Shown here one piece after another: positions 1-11,691 of a stretch of 64,000 nt of DNA; within the stretch, counting starts at the first letter, position 1, and the number at the start of each line of letters is the position of its first letter. This stretch comes from Adineta ricciae (Eukaryota; Rotifera; Eurotatoria; Adinetida; Adinetidae): positions 1-64,000 of the forward strand of contig CAJNOJ010000127.1 in the NCBI GenBank assembly GCA_905250025.1, read 5' to 3'. Below the pieces are notes generated by a model that saw nothing but the letters and a program-made list of their open reading frames with translations, ran no database searches and was not told where the DNA came from. The position numbers and the translations under genes are program-made.

Positions 1-1270
1 AAAGGTTTCGTTACAAAATATGAAGCCTTTCTGCATTCATAGAAAACCATTGTGCAGTGTTCTACAGCTCTATGTATTGACGAAACTTTTTTCGATATAC
101 AAAATTTGAAAAGATTTTGCAGGCGATGGTTTGGACCACACATCTGCGAATAAATCCTTTCTAGGTTTCGCAAATTTTCAAAGACATTTTCTCGGCATGT
201 TGCCATGCTTCTAAGCTATTTGGCAACTACGAAGCCTTCTCAATTGATTTGATCACGCAACCCAACACGCTCTACCTGATCATCATGAACAAAGAAAAAT
301 AAACTCCACCGAATCTTTTCATTTATGAACATCATACATATAGTGTAAGTATGATAAATATCGAATGCCTCTCTAGAAACAACATGAGCACCTAACATTT
401 TAGCTTCGCTTGTTGGGCACTAAGAGCTTTCATCGGACTCAGATGTGTGCCATCTTTTCACTTATGGTGTTACACACTTCCATTGTAAGATGTGAGCTGA
501 AATATTTCTTCCGTAGTCCAGTTACATTTCAAATCTGCCGACGATTTTTGAGAGGATTACTTAATACATATACCACGTAAAACGTCATTCGAGAACAAAT
601 TTTAAATTCCGACAGTTAAGTTTGGAATACTGAAGTCAATCTATATGGATCTACCGCGTTATCGAGTTTTGTTCAGATGGCATCAATAGGCAAAAACTTC
701 AATTTTACATTCGTGTCACCATCAATAGACTTGAATCATTTCCAGAGGAAACCTCTGTTATCATCGTATTTTATGTACCACTTTTAACAGACATGCATCG
801 AGAGCCCAGAGTTTTGGTCTAAACTTTTGCATGTAATTTATTCTTAAATATAACTAACTAGCGGGAATACCCGCTGCAAACGATGGAACATTTTAATCGG
901 GTTTTATCCTCAAGATCGTACCCTCACCCACCCTCAAGTGACAAAAAGATCACGTAAGTGAAATTTCACCCAAATGATTGCCTTCAGTCTTCTGATCGTG
1001 TGAATAGTCGTCAGCTTATTTAGATAGGAAAGCTATTGATATGAAACGATAAATGTTAGAATCGTGACAAATTCGCTTATTTTTTCAACCATTAAGAAAA
1101 ATCTCACTTTTCTATGACTTGGATGAAATTTCATCCAGATAATCCCACCCAATCTCCATCTGAGAAACTAACTTCATGTTGATGTTACTATGAACCTACA
1201 GAAGCACCGTAGAAAGCTTAGCGACCATAGATATTCCCTGAACGGATTGCACAGCGAATAGACAGTCAAT
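1..1270. other. Gene-free repeat-like DNA at window start
   Basis: No open frame here looks coding. The first 240 bases contain degenerate short motifs (AAAGGTTTCG, CGAAAC, AGGTTTCGC) like those filling the 7.87-10.07 kb element, so the window may start inside a decayed relative of it. A C-rich motif at about 919-936 (ACCCTCACCCACCCTCA) is nearly the complement of a G-rich motif at about 9,693-9,712. Both observations are by eye and may reflect shared repeat ancestry. Confidence 0.4.
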
Positions 1271-1274
1271 CAAA

Positions 1275-2012
1275 CTTTCTTCTTTATATATATGGGTGTA
1301 TCCACCAGGAATCGCCAGATCCATTCGGCGATCTCGTTCGATTTTGATGAAACTTCCAGGATTTGTAGACCTTTGAGTGGTAGTAACTTTGGCGATGAAA
1401 ATTTTTCAAGTGAAAAACAATCGAAATATGTAACTTTATAAGCTACGGATAATAACGATGGGACTGCAGGTAGTTTTAAAATGACGGGATTACATTTTAG
1501 AGATAGTGTAGATGAATATTTTTTACGAAAAATCAATTTATCATGCTTGGACTGTTTGTTTTCCTCGCGGTTAAAGTCCGAAAAACAACAGGCTATCACA
1601 CATTAAAAGGCATCACCAGGTCTACTGAACTGCCGTTGCAGAATTTCTCGTTCATTCCACTTTTGATGAAAACTCAGAATTCTCCTATGAATCCTCTGAA
1701 GAACCAAGCGGTGTTCCAAAGTTCAGATGCTGCTGATGCAGATTTTTACGAGGATTCAGAAATATCATATTGGTTATTAGATTTGATTCGGTTTTCATAC
1801 AGAAAAATCAATTTGAGGGTGAAATAAGTCAAAAAAATGTTAGTAGTATTTTTTACTATATATCAGGAAGACAAACGTAAAATCGCAACTATTTACTACC
1901 AAAATGATCAGCATCGAGAACTTAACAAACGCTGAAAGTTTCATTAAATTCGGAAAAATTTTCCCGAAGGGCTGGAGATTTCTGGTGGAAACATCCATAC
2001 ATAGATTAGCTA
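1275..2012. repeat. Degenerate inverted-repeat (foldback) element
   Basis: The segment from about 1,285 to 1,400 resembles the reverse complement of about 1,890-2,010: TATGGGTGTATCCACCAG near 1,290 pairs with TATGGATGTTTCCACCAG read on the minus strand near 2,005, and the similarity continues inwards through GATGAAACTTCCAG versus AATGAAACTTTCAG. The arms are about 100 bp with roughly 65-70% identity by eye, around a 500-bp core without a recognisable protein. This suggests an old MITE or foldback transposon. No clear target-site duplication was found. Confidence 0.5.
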
Positions 2013-2159
2013 TTATCTATGAGTTGCGTAGCGCTGAGCAGTGTGAATTTCCAAAACAGCAGTCTGCTGAGCACTACGACAGGGTGCTCAGCGGTATGAA
2101 TGTTGAGAAATCCCATACCGTCGAGCAGTGCTGGGCCAACACTGCATCTGATACATAAT

Positions 2160-5000
2160 AACTAATTAGTCACATTTAACAATAGATTAGATTTAAAAGT
2201 ATGGGCCAAAACTCCTTGGACTGAAACTCATGTAAATTCATCTGTTTACCATAGAACGACATTTTGATATATGTAAATAATTTCTCTGGTTACACTTCGA
2301 CACATTCCTCTTTTATTAAATCTTCAATCGCGTGTCAAACAATCATGAGAATCTATCATTGTATATTAAATTGCGTAGCCTCTTTGTCGAAGACGGATAC
2401 ATGTGTTATAGTTACACAAAGTACGCATTAAATTCTGTGCTACTCAGTATTTTAACTACAAACCTATCACTAACAAGTTAAAAGTGTCAATAACTTGTTG
2501 CAATCTAATTTGTGAGTGATGTTTCAAGAAGTTCTTTACAATAATACGCTTGAAACACTAATCCGAGTGTATACATGCAGAGACAACGTGAAAGAAGAGG
2601 TTGGATACATGGGATTACGTGAGAAGATATAGAAACTTATTTTTTTACGTAGTGTCTTCATGTACAAACCCAGAGAAATTTTGTATTGTTCACAGTGAAG
2701 TTTACTAATTTTTGAGTACTATTTCTTATAAATCCAGTGTCGTTCGACGGGAATATCGTAATAAGCTAGAAAGAAGTGTTAAGGATGACTATCAACAGCT
2801 CTTGAATAGTAAATCATGGGAAAATACTTTTTTTGTATAGAAAAGGTACGATGTAACAGAAGAAATTCAGCAATACGTTCCCGCGTCATGAAAAATGATT
2901 GCACAATAGAGCTTCTTCTGACGATTTCTACCGAAAGCGAGAAGAATAGGCTATCGGCGCTTCGCCTTAATTTATTTCCTCTTCTCGAACATCGTATTAC
3001 TTCTATATAAAATCCACACCGATCTACGTGCACATAATATTAGTGTGAGATAATAAAATCCCCAGAGCGACAAACAACCGAATAATGTTGAGGGTTGCGG
3101 CAATACCAGTACAATTTGTACTCTGATTCACTCTATGAACAAAGGTAATACTTGTCACTTATTGCCCGTAATCACCGGGGAAAACACCAAAATATCGCAA
3201 TATCTATTATCATGTGCTGAGAGCTCGAGAAAATTTGTATTTAGTTAGCATCCTCTGTGTGCCAAGAACGTATTGGAGTCTGGAAAATCTGGAATTGTTT
3301 TACGTCTCAGTATGACTGAATATAGTTATACTCAGGTTTACATAAGAAAATCTGAAGTTAGTAGGAAGATTCTTCTTCATCTCTGAACCATTTCACTAAT
3401 TTATAATAAAGATTGGTGTTCTTAGTAAAGTTACTATTGAGCGCTTGGTAAAATGATTCTGTAAAATAAAGTTGATAAATTTGAAACTGCCGGATTCAAA
3501 GAAGAGAACACACAATTAGGTTGGGCATGGACGACATTTGAATACGGGTCAGAGAAAGATGAAAGAAATGAAGGTGCTTATGTTGTTTATTTCAAGGGCT
3601 ATGATTGTTTCCAGCTTCTCAATAGTATGCAATATAAAATCCGACAGAATAACTGTCGTTGTAATCTTTGGGATGGTGCAGTCAAAAGTTTGCACTGCAA
3701 ATAACTGGTGTATGAGCTAAGTGGATTACACTGAGAAGTAATCGATTCTGCCTGCTTCAGACTCACTGTATGATCAGTACATGGGAACACATAATTATCG
3801 AATAGAACGTTGTGTTCTAAAAATAATTTTTGATAAAACTCACAGTACAATTTTTCTCTGTATCTGCGCATCTCTGTATATTAGTATTTTAGTTACCGTA
3901 GACTCTAGTTGAGCGAAATATGTGTATGAGTCACTTCACGAGAGCAACGAACAGTCGTGCACAATAAGAGATCCTAAACTTTCACCATCTTCCTGTGCTA
4001 ATCCTTCGATGAATAGTGTTTAGGAAAAGGTTCAAGCTAGTTTTAAAGGAACTACCATCGTTTTACTTGACAGATTTTGAAAATAAGTTTGCTGTAGATC
4101 AGCTTGAGAGAATTTTACGAAACTTCTTCTGCGAAGACCTTCTATCAAATACCATCAGAAAGTGGCAGGATATTTTTTGGATCTTCAACTGAACGATACT
4201 GGGTATGCGTTTTGCGTAACGCCTTGCCCCAACTGCTCTAAGTATTAGTGGGAAAGCAGACAAGCGTTGAGGAACGAATCCCAGCTTGTAAGTGGACCGT
4301 GTGCTTTCACGGCACAGCGAAAAAAGTTAGCGATAAAAAGGCTATAAATTTGCATACAGTCGAAAAATTGCCCATCTGACTTCAGAGAGCCTATTTGATG
4401 GAAAACCCGTTTTCAGAATGTAAGCATCTCAATCGGACAACATACGTCTGACAAAACTAAAAACTTGGTTTTATGCATAAAATAACGTGCACTATCAGAT
4501 GATGTGTGTTCCACACAAAATTGAGAAACTTATTGAGTAGCCGTCTATGGTAGTCGGTTATGTCTCACATGCGGTGACTCATATGTACACTTACGATTGT
4601 GCTCTATAAAATCAAAGTTATATATATACTAATTGTTGACTTCAAGGTAAGAACCTTCGAGATTACGTATTTTGCGCTCAAATCGATATGTAAGATGAAT
4701 CCAGCGTAAGGAAAGAAAATACAATCGTCCTATGAATACTTTGTTTCCATATTTATAACCCACGTTGTGTATATCTGCTAAAGTTATGAAAATATTTTGA
4801 ATTCTGCTAAGCTTTTTCATTAACCCACACCATAAACATCAAGCAAAAGAAACGGACGGAGTGTTACATGCCGACTTTATCCTTCAGCTAACTACGAAAG
4901 CATATGATATTCTCTCTTACTTGAAGATTCTAACGTATACTAAATATATCGAACTGAAATAAATAGACACAGTTTCTGTATCAGTGAGAAGCTAACACCA
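2160..5000. other. Intergenic, no gene recognised; weak inverted repeat at about 2,828-3,010
   Basis: Nothing here looks like a gene. About 40 bp at 2,828-2,868 is similar to the reverse complement of about 2,975-3,012 (GTATAGAAAAGGTACGATGT against ATATAGAAGTAATACGATGT), which explains why both strands show short similar open frames. It is probably a decayed foldback element. Confidence 0.35.
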
Positions 5001-5003
5001 CTA

Positions 5004-5347
5004 AGCTAGCATCGTGAAACAAAAAAAGGAGTTATACAAAACCGTATGCTCAAATGAATTCCCCTCCATCAAAACGAGATGGTCCAACGCAGAATTTGAC
5101 TCTGCATCGAATGGTGATACTTGTATTGACAGAAAAACGATTAGAAAAATTTTATGTAGATTTTTTCTTTCTACACACAAATGTATAGGAAGATTTATAT
5201 AGCATTTTTCCAATCGTTTTTCTGTGTATATAAGTATCACTATTCAGTGCAGAATCAAATTCTGCGTCGTTTCGACTCATTTTTGTGGATGGGAATTTAT
5301 TTGAACATAAAGTTTTGTATAATTCTTTTTGTTTCGCGATGCTAGCT
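5004..5347. repeat. Foldback MITE with ~140-bp inverted arms
   Basis: The left arm (5,004-5,147) and right arm (5,208-5,347) are long inverted repeats: AGCTAGCATCGTGAAACA opens the left arm and the right arm, read on the minus strand, opens AGCTAGCATCGCGAAACA. Matching blocks continue inwards (TTATACAAAAC, CAAATGAATTCCC/CAAATAAATTCCC, GACGCAGAATTTGA, AGAAAAACGATT). About 60 bp of unpaired AT-rich sequence separates the arms. There is no protein, so this is a non-autonomous element of about 344 bp. A transcript through it would form a strong hairpin. The flanks are TA-rich, but a target-site duplication cannot be fixed by eye. Confidence 0.8.
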
Positions 5348-5692
5348 AAATGGCGGTAAATTCACACTGATGTTCTTGTTAAATCTCATGTGTCAAAGAC
5401 ACAAAAACTATCACAAACTATCAAACCAAGTAGTAATGATGCAGGCACCCGCATACTATAGTTGGGAGTTGCACATATATACATCACAAGACCAGAGCGA
5501 AGTTTCCACGCAAAGCTAGTCATTATCATATTTCAAGAAACATCAGTTTCTACCCTAATCATGATAATACATGCAGCAGAGAATAATAGATTAATCAAAA
5601 CACCAGCGCGTTGGAAACGTGCTACCATGCTCCAGAGAACTATATCATCCATTTCTTTAGTCAGTTCTCAATACAAAATACTAATCATCCAG

Positions 5693-6135
5693 ATGCATTC
5701 TTGTCATAAAATCATACACATGTATACAGACATTGGAATCTACTCAGGACTAGAATCCATCTCTGTCTTTTTCAATCCATTCACATCGCAAATGTGATCT
5801 ATATAGTTCAACACGATCCATCAGATATCCATTGATGTAGAAATCGAAAAGACGTTTCGAGTATGACACTTATAAATTCGACTTTCAAACTCCTAAACTT
5901 CCAAATCTTAGATNATGCATTCTTGTCATAAAATCATACACATGTATACAGACATTGGAATCTACTCAGGACTAGAATCCATCTCTGTCTTTTTCAATCC
6001 ATTCACATCGCAAATGTGATCTATATAGTTCAACACGATCCATCAGATATCCATTGATGTAGAAATCGAAAAGACGTTTCGAGTATGACACTTATAAATT
6101 CGACTTTCAAACTCCTAAACTTCCAAATCTTAGAT
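5693..6135. repeat. 221-bp direct duplication flanking one N (assembly join)
   Basis: Bases 5,693-5,913 are repeated at 5,915-6,135, separated by a single N at 5,914. Perfect copies meeting exactly at an N indicate two contig ends that overlap but were not merged, not a tandem duplication in the organism. Confidence 0.9.
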
Positions 6136-7307
6136 GAGCGTCATGTGGTGAAAACAACGTTGGAATCAGGGATAGGGCGGTAGTCCAAATTTAGAAGTTT
6201 AGACGTTTGAAACTCGAAGAAGATGTTTCATATTCGAATCGAACTGATGATTTCTACACTAGCTAGACGGATTATGCAGTATACTACATATACATATGTG
6301 AATTAGTCAATTATAGATATATGTGATTTTTTTCCCATTTCCCATTTCCCCATGTGCGTACATCGCGAGTCAGTATTTTATGCAATTCGCATATATAGAT
6401 AGAGCGAATCTATCAAGGTAAGATTTCCAGTATAACACTCCAGACATGTGTTTATGAACCAGTATATAGTTACTGATATTCCCAGACAACGTACATGTAC
6501 AATGTATATCGATCGATCGATCGAATCCAAATGATCTTAAGAGATGATATATGCATGAACATAATGAGAATATGATAACCAATTTCATTTTCGAGTCTCT
6601 TTGTCAAATATTAATTTAGACCATGGTTTCCATAAGTTTTACTCGACGCAAAGCTGAACAGTTTTTGCGTTTTAGATCAATTTATCTTATGAGACACGAT
6701 TCAGTGAACACATAGAACCAGAAGGCGGTGTCAGTGACTAGATACTATAAGATCTTTTTCATTTTCCCAGACGTGTATAACAACATGATGAATATGTGTC
6801 AGATGGTCGATGCCATGATTAATAGGTAAAGTATGAAATAATAAATTGGTGCGTGAACGTAGACCTATTCAGTTGAGTTCTGACGAAGAAATAGTACAGT
6901 ACCTGATAGTTCTTGTTGGAGTTTGATGGTCGGTGATTTATTTGTGAGAAGCGGGAAGGGGAGAAAAAGCAAAAAGAAAGGCGAGAGTTCAAATATATGT
7001 GCGACGATGAAATAAAAAAGAAGTCGAATGGATTCGTGAATAGATGTGTATAAAAAGGAGAGAAAGAGAATTTGTGTATAATATAAGTAATGAGTAACGA
7101 TGACCAATACGCGTTGCTAGGCACGAGAAAAGAAAGAAGTGGTGCGATGACATCACGAAGAGAAGAATAAACAAAAATGGTCTGAATAGAAATGGATGAG
7201 AATATACTCTTTGAGGTGCACTTCTTCTTCTTCTTCGTTTAGAGTGGAACGTGGATGAGTAATGGAGTGTTACGTATGGTTTGTGTATTGCATATAGGAT
7301 GTTGTTT

Positions 7308-7750
7308 GTCGGGTAGAGGTAGCGACAACGATCAAATAATCAAGGGTGTGAGCGTCGTAGAACGTAGCGTGAAGATTAATCAGAAACTCTTTGGCGGAGT
7401 GATAGTTCACAAAGTGAGCCGCGCTCTTGATTATATGATGATAGAAATATAGGTTGATCGTCATGAGATTCTCAGTGTGCTACATGTGAGACTATCGTCT
7501 TCGAGTCAGGACTTTGAATGGCAGCGAGNGTCGGGTAGAGGTAGCGACAACGATCAAATAATCAAGGGTGTGAGCGTCGTAGAACGTAGCGTGAAGATTA
7601 ATCAGAAACTCTTTGGCGGAGTGATAGTTCACAAAGTGAGCCGCGCTCTTGATTATATGATGATAGAAATATAGGTTGATCGTCATGAGATTCTCAGTGT
7701 GCTACATGTGAGACTATCGTCTTCGAGTCAGGACTTTGAATGGCAGCGAG
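7308..7750. repeat. 221-bp direct duplication flanking one N (assembly join)
   Basis: Bases 7,308-7,528 are repeated at 7,530-7,750 around a single N at 7,529. The size and arrangement match the joins at 5,914 and 20,207, so this is read as an unmerged contig overlap. Confidence 0.9.
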
Positions 7751-7869
7751 GTGCACATTTTCGAATCGAAAATCACAGAAAGTGATTAGTGTGAAAATGT
7801 GCATCAGCAGAGAAAGACGAGAGGAACAAAGCAGAGGGAATGATTTCCTATCAATCCAGGAGTTGTATA

Positions 7870-10067
7870 CACTCTAAAAAAGGAGCTTTACCGAACCTCA
7901 AAGGGTTCCTGTATTTCAACTGATCCATTTTAAGTTCAGAAAAACGAAAAATGTTACGTGCTTGAACTGCCGAACTATTTTAAGTTCCGTAGCGTCGAGA
8001 AGGTTCGGCAATCGGGAGCAAAAACCATCCACAGGTTTTTCATGCGATATGCGAAAACATTCGTAGTTCTGTAACATGTCTACAGACCCATCAACGGTTT
8101 AAGAGTGTGACGATACGTATCGTCAATTTCCTACGAAACTATTCCTAGTTTCGCAGGCAAGTTGATGGATCAGACGATTTCACACTGACCCATCGATGTT
8201 TCGCCAGTTTTCGAACAGTTTGGAACATTTTAAATTAAACTAGACTTGGTTTCGTGTGGAATGGTCGAAACCAATAACGAGTTTGTAAATTCTTAACAGC
8301 TCAGTATATTCAGTACTGATCGGCTCTGAGTTTTGCATAGCATGTACGAATCTTTATAAATTTCGAAAATTAACCAAAAGTTTCGCTTGCTCATCACTAA
8401 ATACATCGTGGTTCTGCATGTCTCGTACTCAGCCAATGGCATATCATTTATGTTTCAGAAGGTTCAGTATAGTACATGCGAAATTTTTCATCACCCGATT
8501 GTGTCTTTGAAGACTCGGTTTCATGTACAAAGAGCTATTCATAGCTTCGTATAAGTTCAAAAAGCTAACCCACAATTTATAATGAACGATTAGAACCCCA
8601 GTAAGAAAAAACAAGGTTTTGCATAGATAATACCGAGCACTTTTGCCTTAGTCAAATTGGTATTGGTTTTGTGGATTTTATACGCAACAAACCAAAGTAC
8701 TACCAGTTTCGAAACGGTTCCGTACCTTTAGCATGAAACTATCTAGAAGTCAGCAGCTCGTATAACAGGTTTCGTTTTCATTACACAGAACGATACATAG
8801 TTTTGTATATTGCAAAGACGTTGTGCCTAACTTCTGCGGAAATATCAATAGGTTCGGACAGTAATCGCAAGTTCGATAGGATTTATTCAAAACTATCAAG
8901 AAATTCGTAGAACGAGTAACTGTTCGGCGGAGATTCTTCGAAATCATCAGCAACTCCGTATACTTATTCATGATTTGGTGGAATTTATACGAAACTAACA
9001 GCGATTTATTTTCCGCGCGTAAGGTTCGGCAGAATTCATGCCAAACTATTGCTGGCTTTGTATATTACTCAGAGGTTTGAAAAAAATATACACTAAACTA
9101 CGACGAGTTCTGTATGCCTCTGACTAGTTTAGTATAACTTTTGGGAAATCATTATCTACTCCGTCGAAAGAGTGAAGGCTTGACAATATTTGTACCAAAC
9201 CATCCCTAGTTTCGTATAGCCGCTCAAGGTTTCCCATAATTTACTCGTATGTACAAATATACGCTTTACTGGTCAGTAGTTCGGTACAAGTTCCGGAAAA
9301 CAAACAATGACCTCATAATTATTGTTCCTGTTCGACGAACCCTCTACCAAACCATTGATATCTGCCGTTGATTCAGTTAGGAAAAGGAGAAGACTCAATG
9401 AAAGGCATAGCCCTTTACACCAGCCGACGTTCATTTTTTAATAGACCGTCCGATGAGACCCTATAAATATCCATGCAATTTTCATTTTGTATTCATTTCT
9501 TGTTTTTTTTTCCACTAGTCGTCACTAACATCTACGGAAATCTATCGGCGGGAAATTTTCAGTAGCCTGGCATTCAACTAGGTAATTGACAATATCTAAT
9601 AAACCGCATTCTATCGTCTTTCTCGTTTTAGAGTTGAGTTCAATGGATCTACTGAAATGGTTAGAACCTACTCTCACCTTCGTGTCACGATGAAAGGGTG
9701 GGTGAGGGTGTGTGGACGTTCGAAAGATAGTTTTGAGCAATGTATTCTGTAGTGACTGAATACGGAGACTGTGAGACGATAACTGTAAAAGAGTCTGTCA
9801 CTTAAACCAAGAGAACAACTAATACAACAAAGGTTTCCCAGCTATGGATTTTCACGAAACCTTTTTTAATATAGTTACGGATAGTTCCGTGCGGTACCTA
9901 TGATACGAAACCTTCTGTCTTTTGAAGAAAAAAAGTTTCGTACTAAACCTTTGTTGCGGAACCTTTGTTCTCAGTTTTTCCTATAAGGTTCTCTTCGGAA
10001 CCTTCATTTTACTAAACCAAAACAAGATCGTTCCGTGTATCGGAGGGAAGATCCTTTTTTTAGAGTG
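7870..10067. mobile_element. 2.2 kb non-coding element with CACTCTAAAAAA inverted termini
   Basis: The left end reads CACTCTAAAAAAGGAGCTT and the right end, on the minus strand, CACTCTAAAAAAAGGATCTT; both are flanked by TA (7,868-7,869 and 10,068-10,069), as expected for a TA-targeting DNA transposon. No transposase or other protein can be recognised inside, so it would be non-autonomous. The interior holds many degenerate, partly palindromic units around GAAACTA and TAGTTTCG, for example at 8,135-8,153 and 9,195-9,214, and AAAGGTT(C/T)CG motifs near the right end. A related ATACTCTAAAAAAG sequence sits outside at 10,416. Assignment to a superfamily is inference from the TA flanks only. Confidence 0.6.
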
Positions 10068-10106
10068 TATCGACCAGGGCTGCCATCCGTACCTTATTTG
10101 GGGGTC

Positions 10107-10252
10107 AGTAGTGTCAAACTTGAAAGTTGAGTTCAAGTATTCAAATTTCAAATTCCTCTAGGACTCCACTATTTTAGCACCCACTCCGAACCGTCACTTT
10201 GATATCGAATGCTTGGAATACTCGAACTCAAACTTAAAGTTATACACGTATG
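10107..10252. repeat. Small foldback repeat
   Basis: About 37 bp at 10,109-10,145 (with AACTTGAAAGTTGAGTTCAA) is an imperfect inverted repeat of about 10,209-10,250 (minus strand: AACTTTAAGTTTGAGTTCGA). Arms are roughly 75-80% alike and separated by about 65 bp. It lies just beyond the right end of the 2.2 kb element and is probably the remnant of a separate MITE. Confidence 0.5.
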
Positions 10253-11347
10253 GGGAAACCACCAGCCGATTCGACGACCTCTTCCAATTTCGATTAAACT
10301 TTGACGATTTGTAGAGTATTTCAAGCTGAGCATTTTGGCATATAATGTTTTTCGATTTGACCTACGGATGAGGGTGAGCATGGATTGGGTAAAATGGGAA
10401 ATCAGTGATACTCCAATACTCTAAAAAAGAATTTGAAGTATCGGTGTTCCCTCTTGAGTGGGCGCGAAACGTGTTGGAGGTTGGAATCGATGGAGCTGGT
10501 CGAACACTGCCTGTACTGATGTAATCACCGCACTAAATAGTACAAAAACGAATCGGCTTAAGGTTTTTCAAAATTCCCATGTTTCTTCACTGATTTGTTA
10601 AGGGAAATGTTATGATTTTCGGACGTTTTATCATTGAAATCGTGAGATTACATCGAGTTCTACTTGAAACCAGTGCGATCAAAGTTGGATGCATGTGTGA
10701 ATGAAAAATCCTGAAAAAACTCGCATGGACCGCTCAGATAGCTTACGTATAGTGAGAATGATGTCACGCGTACTACCATTATTCTTGCTGTTTGTAAGGA
10801 GCAAATAAACCAATGTTCAATATTTGGACATGGAAATGTTCAGTTTAGAAAGTTTCAAAAGATTTTCTGAGGCTCTTTTGATTTCGAAAGTCAACTTTGA
10901 GAAATTTGTCAACAAAACATGCAAAAAAACGATGCAAAAGACTACCGTAGAGCTTGTTTTTAGTGTTTCATACCCTAAAATGAATGTGGCGCGGAAAAAA
11001 CAAGTAACGCTCGTCGAGGCAGACTCGCTTGCGGATGCTATAATTTTAATGCATTATTTTGTATATAAGTTTATTTCCAGCATAGATTAGATATTTTGAA
11101 GAAATACCAATACAATTAGAAAGATTATAGATGATTACATCAAAAAGCGAAACAAAGAAAATACAAGAGGCAATATCTGGTACAATGACAGAAAACAAAC
11201 AATTATATAATAATTAACATAAGTGTAAATAGAGGTAAAGGAAATGAATATTTATAAATAATGATTTTAAGATAATTTCAAATGATGTTACGTTTTATAT
11301 GCCTACAATAACACCAGACTTTTAGCAAAGTATCGATTTACACATAT
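10253..11347. other. Intergenic, no gene recognised
   Basis: Open frames are short and without domains. An ATACTCTAAAAAAG stretch at 10,416-10,429 resembles the terminus of the 7,870-10,067 element and may be a solitary or truncated end. Confidence 0.4.
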
Positions 11348-11690
11348 TTAGGAAATGAAAGAGACACACTTTAGCTTTGTCTTTTTGTCAAGTTCATCTA
11401 GGTGTTTTAGTTCAGTGTCTTGAGCAAGAGAGGATCGAACTTGTAGAACCTTCCTATCAAAAGGTCGAAGAATGACTATGTCTTCCGCTCTGTTCACTCT
11501 GCTGAGTGGTACATATACTGACGCCACTTGCAATGTCTGAAGTGGAACTTGACTGACTTGTGGAATTTTTCTCCCATTTTGCACTCTATCGAGTGGATGT
11601 CTGAAGAGTTGCTTTATAGGAACAGTGAATTGCTTCTTGATTAATGGAATAGGAATTAGTCTGGGACGAAGGCCATCGAGATTTGTTTCT
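11348..11690 (-). pseudogene. Possible coding fragment beside the mariner insertion
   Basis: An open frame runs on the minus strand from the mariner's left end (about 11,690) to a stop at 11,348. It is rich in proline, leucine and basic residues, with no hydrophobic segment and no domain I recognise. Its upstream part lies inside the mariner's terminal repeat, so any original gene was cut by that insertion. It may be a fragment of a captured or interrupted gene, or chance. Confidence 0.25.
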
Positions 11691-11691
11691 A

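Larger units (their letters stand above)
5348..7867. other. Intergenic with two assembly duplications; no gene recognised
   Basis: No supported gene. It contains the joins at 5,914 and 7,529 (see separate entries), a TCGATCGATCGATCGA run near 6,509 and a short CTT repeat near 7,215. Short open frames, including those repeated by the 7,529 join, have no recognisable domain. Confidence 0.5.

Noticed and set aside
2779-3033. Opposed open frames on both strands with similar peptides
   Set aside because: They are explained by a short inverted repeat; no start context, splice sites or domain.
5001-5240. Two opposite-strand small ORFs
   Set aside because: They are the mirror arms of the foldback MITE, not genes.
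5693-6135. Tandem duplication or satellite unit
   Set aside because: The copies are identical and meet at an N, and the same ~221-bp offset occurs at three other gaps; an assembly artefact explains all four.
9690-9722. Telomeric repeat tract
   Set aside because: The G-rich GGTGGGTGAGGGTGTGTGG stretch is too short and irregular to be a telomere array.
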